DNA of 18,253 nucleotides from CAZRVH01 sp964603635 (lineage in GTDB: Bacteria > Patescibacteriota > Gracilibacteria > Peribacterales > Peribacteraceae): assembly GCA_964603635.1 (NCBI GenBank), contig CAZRVH010000019.1, positions 1-18,253 on the forward strand, given 5' to 3'. A model generated the notes under the pieces. The model made no database searches, was not told the origin of the DNA, and saw only the letters and a program-made list of their open reading frames with translations. The translations under genes were made by a program, and so were the position numbers. Numbering within the stretch: position 1 is the first letter of the stretch; every line of letters starts with the position of its first letter. Below, piece by piece: positions 12,843-18,253 of the stretch.

Positions 12843-13832
12843 ATGCGTCCGACACCCGCGAAACTCCTCGAATACGCAAACATCCCGTTCCTGCTCGTTA
12901 CCGATCTTACCAATATCCGGTTTCTCACGGGAATTTCGCTGAGCAGCGGCATTGTGCTGGTCACCCCCAAGGCTTACAAGCTGTACGTGGATCCCCGGTA
13001 CGCCGAGCTTGCCAAGGGGGCCCAAAAGGGCTTCCTGAAGGCCTGTGACAGGGCGGATTTGCAAAAACATATGGAATCGGTTTCCGAATGCGGCTTCGAG
13101 GAGCAAAACGTGACCATGGCCACGATGCGCCGATGGAAGAAATTATTGAAGAAAACCAGGTTCGTCCGCACCGAGAATGTCGTCGAACATTTCCGCAGGC
13201 AAAAAGACCCCTCGGAAATCCGCTGCATCAAAAAAGCGATCGCGATCACCAGGGAATTGATGGAGATGGTGCCATCCCTTTTGAAACCGGGCGTGACCGA
13301 AAGGGGGGTGGCCTGGAAGCTGGAAGCACGCGCCAGGGAGCTGGGTGCGGAGAAATTTTCCTTCGAGCCCATCGTCGCGTTCGGGCCGCACACCAGCAGG
13401 CCGCATCACCGGGCGGGAGAGCGAAAGTTGAAAAAAGGGGATCTGGTGCAAATCGACATCGGCGTCTTCTATAAAGGGTATTCGTCCGACATGAGCCGGG
13501 TGTTTGCCACGGGGAAACTCTCTGAGCAGCAGGAAAAGGCGATCGAGGCCATCGAAAAAACCATGGAAGTCGTGCTGAAAAAGACGAAGGCGGGCGTCAG
13601 CGCGAAACAGCTGGACGCGATCGCGCGCGAGGTGTTGAAAGACTACGGATGGGACAAGCATATGACGCACGCGCTGGGACACGGCGTCGGCTTGGATGTC
13701 CACGAAGGGGTCACTCTCGCCCAGCGCGACGACCGGCCGCTGCTGAAAGGCGAGGTGGTTGCCATCGAACCGGGCATCTATTTCCCCGGCACATTCGGGG
13801 TCAGAACGGAGGACATCGTGTTCGTGAAGTAG
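12843..13832 (+). CDS. M24 family metallopeptidase (Xaa-Pro aminopeptidase-like)
   Basis: 329 residues from the ATG at 12843. An in-frame upstream start at 12783 would add a non-conserved segment and overlap the divergent promoter. An N-terminal creatinase-like domain (about 1-120) precedes the pita-bread M24 domain. All five metal ligands are present: D205 (IDIG), D216 (SDMSR), H280 (LGHGVGLDVHEG), E309 (AIEPGIY) and E323 (RTEDIV). The extra His in HTSRPHH also fits the family. It should remove N-terminal residues before proline in the cytoplasm, since no signal peptide is present. The Pro-rich PKD protein next door is only a neighbour; no link is shown. There is no Shine-Dalgarno (leader ends CCACCCCCTTCC). 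Confidence 0.92.
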   Translation: MRPTPAKLLEYANIPFLLVTDLTNIRFLTGISLSSGIVLVTPKAYKLYVDPRYAELAKGAQKGFLKACDRADLQKHMESVSECGFEEQNVTMATMRRWKKLLKKTRFVRTENVVEHFRRQKDPSEIRCIKKAIAITRELMEMVPSLLKPGVTERGVAWKLEARARELGAEKFSFEPIVAFGPHTSRPHHRAGERKLKKGDLVQIDIGVFYKGYSSDMSRVFATGKLSEQQEKAIEAIEKTMEVVLKKTKAGVSAKQLDAIAREVLKDYGWDKHMTHALGHGVGLDVHEGVTLAQRDDRPLLKGEVVAIEPGIYFPGTFGVRTEDIVFVK

Positions 13833-13841
13833 CTTCCGGGC

Positions 13842-13878
13842 TTCCCCGTGCGGAATTTCATCTCCCCGGGGGCTTTTA
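13842..13878 (+). terminator. Weak candidate terminator after the M24 peptidase
   Basis: CCGGG just after the stop can pair with CCCGG some 25 nt further on, ahead of TTTTAAAA, and an inner TTCC/GGAA pairing is possible. The loop is large and the stem short, so read-through into the next gene is equally plausible. Confidence 0.2.
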
Positions 13879-13893
13879 AAAAATTCAAAAATA

Positions 13894-13902
13894 TGATATG
13901 AT
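13894..13902 (+). promoter_or_regulatory. Extended -10 promoter for the 3D-domain protein gene
   Basis: TGATATGAT (13894-13902) is an extended -10. A poor -35 (TTTAAA at 13875-13880) sits 16 bp upstream of the TATGAT hexamer. The expected start near 13909 leaves a leader of about 17 nt. The start context ACACATATG is the same as before the methyltransferase gene. Confidence 0.4.
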
Positions 13903-13925
13903 GGTTCGAAACCCACAACACACAT

Positions 13926-15290
13926 ATGCATATGCGCTTCAAACGTTTGCTCGCTTCCATGCTTTCGCTTTCGCTCCTTGGCACCCCGCTCACCGCGGTT
14001 GCCGGCGATCTTTCGTACGAGCAGCACTTTACCATCACCGCGTATTACTCCCCGTTGCCGGATCAGTGCTGCTACGTGAAGGGAAGTTTCGAAGCCGATA
14101 AGATCCTGAATGGAAACGGCACGCACGGCGCCGATGGCACGCCCGTCTATCCCGGCATGCTCGCCGCTCCGGGCAGTTACGAGTTCGGGACGGTCGTCGA
14201 TCTTCCCGGTATCGGAACGTTGACCGTGCATGATCGCGGAGGCGCGATCGTGGTAGGAAGCGATACGCACCGCCTTGATATCTGGATGGGTGCGGGCGAA
14301 GAAGGACTCGCGCGCGCGTTGGCATTCGGTGTCCGCCGCGTCGTCGGCAAGGTGTATCCCAAGGGCTCCCTGCAGCCGAAGGAGGGTATCGATTTTTCCG
14401 CGTTCTCCGCTCCGCTCCAGAGGCTGAACGCGTTTGCCGTCGATCCCGATGCGGCGGTCGCCGCACCCCAGAAGGTCGCGTTCGGCGAGAAGAACGACGG
14501 CGTCAAGGCATTGCAGCAATCGCTGAAGGACGCGGGTTACTTCGACCAGCAGCCGTCGGGGCTTTTCGGTGAGAAAACAAAGGCATCGCTTCTCGCATTC
14601 GAGCAAGACATGGGAATCACGGGATCCGGAACCAACCTGTCCGATGTCACCTCCGTCTATCTCCAGGCGGCTATCGAAGTGAAGAATCGCGAGCCGAAAC
14701 TCGGTCTTATCAATAAGGAAAGTTCCCGCTCCGACATCCTCCATGCCCAGCGGCTTCTGCGCGGGCTCGGTTACTACCGCGGACGCACGAACGGCGTGTA
14801 CGACGGCAAGTTGTTCGAAGCGGTCCTGGCGCTGCAAAAGCAGTACAAGCTCGTCGGTGACGCATCGTCCCCGGGAGCCGGACGCATCGGCCCGCTGACG
14901 CGCGGCGTCGTCGTGTCGTTGTGGAGGAAGTCTCGCATCGACGCGCTCGCCACGAAAACGATCGAGTTGAACCAGGTGAAACGAATGCTTGCGGACCGCG
15001 GGCTCTTGCTGGACAAGTTCGTCGCCAAGGGCGAATCGGGCGACTCGGTGCGCGCCTTGCAATCGTTCCTGGCAACGGCCGGATACTTCCCGAAAGCCAT
15101 GGTCAACGGCAGTTTCGGCGAGCTGACGCAAGAGGCGGTGACCAAGTACCAGCTGGCGCAGAACATCATCGCGTCTCCTTCCGCGCAGGGTGCGGGCAAC
15201 GTGGGACCGTCGACGCTGCAGGCGATCCGCCAGGACCAGGTGAACCACGGGTACCGTATCGTCCGTTCGCACGGATGGAACGCGCTTTGA
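13926..15290 (+). CDS. Secreted 3D-domain protein with three peptidoglycan-binding modules
   Basis: 454 residues with a signal peptide (MHMRFKRLLASMLSLSLLG, ending AVAG near 27). A second ATG at 13932 is an equally good start. A 3D domain (about 35-140) begins FTITAYYSP and holds HDRGGAI and RLDIWMG, two of the three usual aspartate sites. The stretch where the first Asp is normally found reads AAPGSYEFGT. Three PG_binding_1-like modules follow: about 187-236 (GVKALQQSL), 266-315 (ILHAQRLLRGLGYY) and 369-420 (SVRALQSFLATAGYF). The second and third are each followed by a G-x-GP-x-T motif. In Firmicutes and in MltA-type enzymes the 3D fold acts on murein glycan strands, so a wall-bound lytic or remodelling enzyme is likely. 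Catalysis is unproven given the altered first Asp. Confidence 0.85.
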   Translation: MHMRFKRLLASMLSLSLLGTPLTAVAGDLSYEQHFTITAYYSPLPDQCCYVKGSFEADKILNGNGTHGADGTPVYPGMLAAPGSYEFGTVVDLPGIGTLTVHDRGGAIVVGSDTHRLDIWMGAGEEGLARALAFGVRRVVGKVYPKGSLQPKEGIDFSAFSAPLQRLNAFAVDPDAAVAAPQKVAFGEKNDGVKALQQSLKDAGYFDQQPSGLFGEKTKASLLAFEQDMGITGSGTNLSDVTSVYLQAAIEVKNREPKLGLINKESSRSDILHAQRLLRGLGYYRGRTNGVYDGKLFEAVLALQKQYKLVGDASSPGAGRIGPLTRGVVVSLWRKSRIDALATKTIELNQVKRMLADRGLLLDKFVAKGESGDSVRALQSFLATAGYFPKAMVNGSFGELTQEAVTKYQLAQNIIASPSAQGAGNVGPSTLQAIRQDQVNHGYRIVRSHGWNAL

Positions 15291-15356
15291 AGATAATCCG
15301 AAAAAAGAGGGCGTAGACGGTTGACGGGAAGCGGAAACGCCCCCAAGCTGTCCGGG

Positions 15357-16421
15357 ATGAAACGGTTTTTCGCAATCGCGCTGTTTCTGGCTATTCCCGT
15401 GTCCCTGTTTGCTTCTTCCGAACCTATCGGTAGGAGAGACGGCTTCCTGTTGATATGGGAAAGCATCTCGCGGCTGCCGGACGAGGTGACCAAGCAGAAG
15501 TTTTCGGATATCCCGGCGGATGCCAGGGGATTCCGCGAAATCACGTTCGCGCGCAACCGCACGATCCTCGATCAGGAAGAGTCGTTCCGCCCCGACGACC
15601 CTTTGTCACTGGGTGACGCGCTCATCTGGCTGTTCCGAACGCGCAACATCGCGGATCCGGATGAAATAACGCTGGAGACGCTATCCGACCATCTTGCCAA
15701 ATACCCGATCGCGAGTATCGGCGAGAACGGCGAGAATCTTTCCGTGACGCTGACGGAGGATGATCTGATGCTGATGATGCGGCGCTTCGATTCCGATCTT
15801 GCGACCGAAGTGCACGAAGCATCTCTCTATTCGGAAAAATTCCATGGCAAGGGCACCGCGTTTGGCGAATCATTCGATATGTATGCCATGACGGCCGCGC
15901 ACCGAACCTTTCCGCACAACACGCTCGTCAAGGTAACCAATGTCGAGAATGGAAAAAGCGTCGTCGTACGCATCAATGATCGCGGGCCGTATGTGAAGGG
16001 TCGTGATTTGGACCTCAGCCTCGGCGCGTTCACCACCATCGCGGAACGCTCCAAGGGGAAAATCAACGTGACCATCCAGCGCCTGGGCGATGCGCGTCTG
16101 CAGGAGAACCACTGCGACGGCGAGGGGCCGCAGCAGCAGCGCCTCGGCAGGGGCGCGGTGTTGCAGCCGGGCATCCCGCACACGCTGCCGCTCGGCAACG
16201 AAGTGTTCGTCCGCTCTTCCTCCCCGTTCGTCATCCGCGGCGTCACTTATCCCGACGGCACGTACGCAAAGCTGGAGAACTGGGTCATGCCCGAGGAAGC
16301 GTATAGCTTGAAACCCTCGATGCAGGGGCATTACGTATTTAGGATCGGATCGAAAAACGGCCGCGCGAGGGACATGGAGATGGATGTCGTGAAGTGTGGA
16401 GAATCAGCAATAAGCAAATAG
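15357..16421 (+). CDS. Secreted SLH + RlpA-like (double-psi beta-barrel) protein
   Basis: 354 residues from the ATG at 15357, which starts a signal peptide (MKRFFAIALFLAIPVSLFAS); an in-frame TTG at 15321 would put 12 polar residues before it. Residues 49-96 resemble one S-layer-homology unit (FSDIP...FRPDDPLSLGDALIWLFR). The RlpA domain spans about 153-250: ASLYSEKFHGKGTAFGE, AMTAAHRTFP (H182), VRINDRGPY (D208) and DLDLS. The His and Asp correspond to those required in Pseudomonas RlpA, a lytic transglycosylase that cuts glycan strands lacking stem peptides. The C-terminal 100 residues are unassigned. The gene follows the 3D gene by 66 bp, so the two may be co-transcribed. The final codons and the stop overlap the start of the 7-nt-period repeat at 16408. 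Confidence 0.86.
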   Translation: MKRFFAIALFLAIPVSLFASSEPIGRRDGFLLIWESISRLPDEVTKQKFSDIPADARGFREITFARNRTILDQEESFRPDDPLSLGDALIWLFRTRNIADPDEITLETLSDHLAKYPIASIGENGENLSVTLTEDDLMLMMRRFDSDLATEVHEASLYSEKFHGKGTAFGESFDMYAMTAAHRTFPHNTLVKVTNVENGKSVVVRINDRGPYVKGRDLDLSLGAFTTIAERSKGKINVTIQRLGDARLQENHCDGEGPQQQRLGRGAVLQPGIPHTLPLGNEVFVRSSSPFVIRGVTYPDGTYAKLENWVMPEEAYSLKPSMQGHYVFRIGSKNGRARDMEMDVVKCGESAISK

Positions 16422-16500
16422 ACAATGGCCAATAACCAATGATCAATAATCAAACGAGGAATTTCCTTCATTGTCGATTGAGTATTGATGATTGAGTATT
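16408..16500. repeat. Inverted arrays of 7-nt CAATNNN / ATTGNNN units
   Basis: Five units of 7 nt beginning CAAT or CAAA start at 16423, 16430, 16437, 16444 and 16451. Two more (16408, 16415) lie one base out of phase, inside the end of the upstream gene. After the GGAATTTCC centre (16458-16466), units beginning ATTG start at 16470, 16477, 16484 and 16491, with a final ATT at 16498. The two arms are complementary in their CAAT/ATTG cores, so the whole can fold as a long AT-rich hairpin with a strict 7-nt period. Confidence 0.75.
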
Positions 16501-16605
16501 CCCCCTTCTTTCCCTTTCGCAAATCCACTATTTCTGACCTAATTAGATTTTTTTTCTGTATGTTCAATCCCGTCCTTTCCCTAACCCCAGCCCAAACCCC
16601 GCCCG
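16422..16605 (+). other. Leader region of the ATPase gene
   Basis: 184 bp without a gene. The left half is the heptad repeat. The middle has CTAATTAG followed by eight T (about 16539-16554), which might end transcription from upstream although no GC stem is present. The right end is a C-rich tract of five C runs (16579-16604) running right up to the ATG. No confident promoter was seen. Confidence 0.5.
16579..16604 (-). promoter_or_regulatory. G-quadruplex motif on the template strand, abutting the ATPase start codon
   Basis: On the - strand there are five G runs of 3-4 bases separated by loops of 1, 3, 2 and 3 nt, satisfying the standard G3+N1-7 pattern. The last C run on + ends one base before the ATG at 16606. 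Position suggests an effect on transcription of the ATPase gene, but folding is untested. Confidence 0.5.
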
Positions 16606-18253
16606 ATGGTCACGTTCCTCCGATTCTTCTTCTGGCCGATCATATGGGCAAGCGTCTGGATCGCGGGCATGGCCTATGAGTCCGATATTTGGATCAAGGC
16701 ATGGAATTGGTATGTGGCGGACCCGTGGAACGGCACCATCATCCTCGTCAGCGCGTATTTGGGATGGCGCATGTTCGCCACGGCAATCCGCTTCCTCTTC
16801 GCGTACTGGAAATCCAAGAAGCTCGTGTCCATGAAGGTGCTGCTGCCGCGTTCGGATAGCAAGATCGATCAGGAAAAGCGCACGGAGAAAGACTTCAAGG
16901 AGAAGATCGCCATCATGGAGCAGTTGTACCGCGCGCTCTGGGAGGTGCGCAGCCTCACGTTCTGGCAGGGGATCATGTATTGGATGTTCCGCGACATCGT
17001 GATGAGCTTCGAGTTGTACGCGGAAAAGAACGAACTGATGTTCTTCGTCGTCGTGCAGCCGAGCCTTGTTTCCATCATCGAAAAGCAGATCACCGCGTTC
17101 TATCCCGACGCCGAGGTGACCGTGCAGCAGACTCCGGATATCGCGCCCAAGGGCATGAAGGTGGTGGGGTACAACATGACGCTGCAGAAGAAATTCATGT
17201 ATCCCATCCGCACGTACGAGCAGATGCAGGATGATCCGCTGAATGACATGGCCAACGTGGTGAGCAAGCTGGATGACGGGGAGATCGCCGCCGTGCAGAT
17301 GGTCTTCAAGCCGTCGTTCTCCAACAGGTGGGGCAAGACCGCGCGCAAATTCGCCTCCACGAAATTCAAGGGAAACAAGGAAAGTTTCGCGTCGAAGATC
17401 CCCATCATCGCCCCCCTCGTCCGCCTCCTTATGGGATACGACGAACAAGGCAAGAGCAACGCGCCGGGCGCCAGCCATGGCGATTCGTTCGTTCGCATGA
17501 TCCAGCCGGAGGAAGAGTTGTACAAGCATATGGGCGAGAAGGCGGGCATGAGCTGGTTTCACTGCAGCATCCGTGTTATGGCCGCCAGCAAGTCGCGCAA
17601 GACGGCCCTGGATATCACGAATAACCTGCAGGTGGCCTTCAACGTGTTCCGCGATCTGTATGGCAACTCGTTCCAGAACAGGCGCATGTTCGTCGATTTC
17701 TTCCCGCTCGCCCTGAACCAGCCGATCTTCGTCTGGTTGTGGAAGAGCCGCCTCAACGCGTTCATGCATAAGGATTGCATGCTCGTCGAAAAGGAAATGG
17801 CGGGGCTCTTCCACTTCCCGGACAGCCGTTACAACAAGATCCCGATCATCCAGTGGATATCCTACAAAGTGCTTCCGCCTCCTGCGAACATCCCCAAGGA
17901 AGGCGTCCTGCTTGGCCTCAACCGTTACCGCGCCCAGGATACCGAGATCCGCTTCCTCCCCAAGGACCGTACGCGCCACCAGTACATCATCGGGAAATCA
18001 GGTTGCGGCAAGTCATCGCTTCTCCATTACCAGGCCCGCCAGGACATCGCGAACGGCGAAGGAGTCTGCGTGGTGGATCCGCACGGCGACCTCATCGAGG
18101 ACGTGCTGGCGCATGTGCCCAAGGAACGCGCCAAGGATATCGTGGTGTTCGATCCGGCCGATGGCGAACGCCCGATGGGCTTGAACCTCCTGGAAGCCAA
18201 GACCGACGAGGAGAAGGACCGCGCCTCGCTGGACGCGATGGAAATCTTCATCA
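16606..18253 (+). CDS. TraG/VirD4/HerA-like T4SS ATPase, 3' truncated by window
   Basis: An open frame of 549 codons runs off the window. The ATG at 16606 is the first after an in-frame stop at 16582. Two membrane helices are at about 4-24 and 41-66, followed by a long cytoplasmic N-terminal domain (about 70-440) rich in aromatic and charged residues. The ATPase core then begins: Walker A GKSGCGKS at 463-470, VCVVDPHGDLIEDVL (D491, a strand typical of TraG/VirD4 and DUF87 proteins) and VVFDPADGERPMGLNLLE. Such proteins usually couple or drive DNA or protein transfer across the membrane, and Patescibacteria carry them next to T4SS-like pilin and VirB genes. The pilin at 12401-12781 fits this. 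Whether it is a coupling protein, a VirB4-like motor or a DNA pump cannot be decided without the missing C-terminal part. No Shine-Dalgarno is present. Confidence 0.88.
   Translation, partial: MVTFLRFFFWPIIWASVWIAGMAYESDIWIKAWNWYVADPWNGTIILVSAYLGWRMFATAIRFLFAYWKSKKLVSMKVLLPRSDSKIDQEKRTEKDFKEKIAIMEQLYRALWEVRSLTFWQGIMYWMFRDIVMSFELYAEKNELMFFVVVQPSLVSIIEKQITAFYPDAEVTVQQTPDIAPKGMKVVGYNMTLQKKFMYPIRTYEQMQDDPLNDMANVVSKLDDGEIAAVQMVFKPSFSNRWGKTARKFASTKFKGNKESFASKIPIIAPLVRLLMGYDEQGKSNAPGASHGDSFVRMIQPEEELYKHMGEKAGMSWFHCSIRVMAASKSRKTALDITNNLQVAFNVFRDLYGNSFQNRRMFVDFFPLALNQPIFVWLWKSRLNAFMHKDCMLVEKEMAGLFHFPDSRYNKIPIIQWISYKVLPPPANIPKEGVLLGLNRYRAQDTEIRFLPKDRTRHQYIIGKSGCGKSSLLHYQARQDIANGEGVCVVDPHGDLIEDVLAHVPKERAKDIVVFDPADGERPMGLNLLEAKTDEEKDRASLDAMEIFI

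Noticed and set aside
13143..15272. A 709-codon open frame on the - strand
   Set aside because: It spans two recognised + strand genes (M24 and 3D) in antisense and shows no recognisable domain.
15321..15356. TTG start for the SLH-RlpA protein
   Set aside because: It would place 12 polar residues ahead of the signal peptide; the ATG at 15357 is the natural start.
16408..16500. The 7-nt repeats as a CRISPR array
   Set aside because: Units are far too short, lack unique spacers and are in opposite orientations on the two sides.
1..18253. Recoded genetic code (TGA as Gly or Trp), known in some CPR lineages
   Set aside because: gyrB, the methyltransferase, the PKD gene and the 3D gene end at TGA exactly where their families end or context expects, and no gene has in-frame TGA.

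Overview
The window is GC-rich, reads with the standard bacterial code (ordinary TAA/TGA/TAG stops, no in-frame TGA), and looks like a chromosomal stretch of a Patescibacteria/CPR-type bacterium. That assignment is an inference. It rests on the Mbov_0395/T4SS_pilin-like small protein, a large TraG/VirD4-type ATPase with a long N-terminal domain, the 3D-domain variant, and giant DUF11/PKD surface proteins beside housekeeping genes. None of the nine gene starts that can be inspected has a Shine-Dalgarno sequence. Several have an extended -10 promoter only a few nucleotides to about 25 nt upstream.

Layout. 1-1892: gyrB, cut at its 5' end, ending in a possible intrinsic terminator. 1943-2108: a 166-bp paired-hairpin (REP/BIME-like) element between the convergent gyrB and hisS. 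2121-3455 (-): hisS. 3456-3714: a divergent control region with an 18-bp palindrome and a promoter. 3715-8952: a 1745-residue secreted multidomain protein in which DUF11 and prealbumin-like domains alternate. It ends in LPQTG, a hydrophobic helix and a basic tail, and is followed by a clear terminator. 9057-9965: a more AT-rich, nearly leaderless SAM methyltransferase with an odd hydrophobic C-terminus. 9991-10066: a long imperfect hairpin. 10071-10148 (-): tRNA-His(GTG) with encoded G-1 and CCA.

10243-12781 (-) is a two-gene unit: a VirB2/TrbC-like pilin, then 4 bp later a PKD-domain membrane protein with a roughly 340-residue Pro/Ala-rich tail and a terminator. Divergent from it on + are an M24 (Xaa-Pro) peptidase, a 3D-domain protein with three peptidoglycan-binding modules, an SLH+RlpA protein, and the start of a TraG/VirD4/HerA-like ATPase that runs off the end.

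The right half (10.2-18.25 kb) reads as one envelope theme: a pilin and its membrane partner, two exported wall-remodelling or wall-binding proteins, and a DNA-translocation-type ATPase. The most unusual items are the pilin/PKD-Pro-rich pair, the apparent fusion inside the DUF11 protein (a second signal-peptide-like helix ending in AMA), the consistent lack of Shine-Dalgarno sites, the 7-nt-period inverted repeats before the ATPase, and a G-quadruplex motif abutting its ATG.
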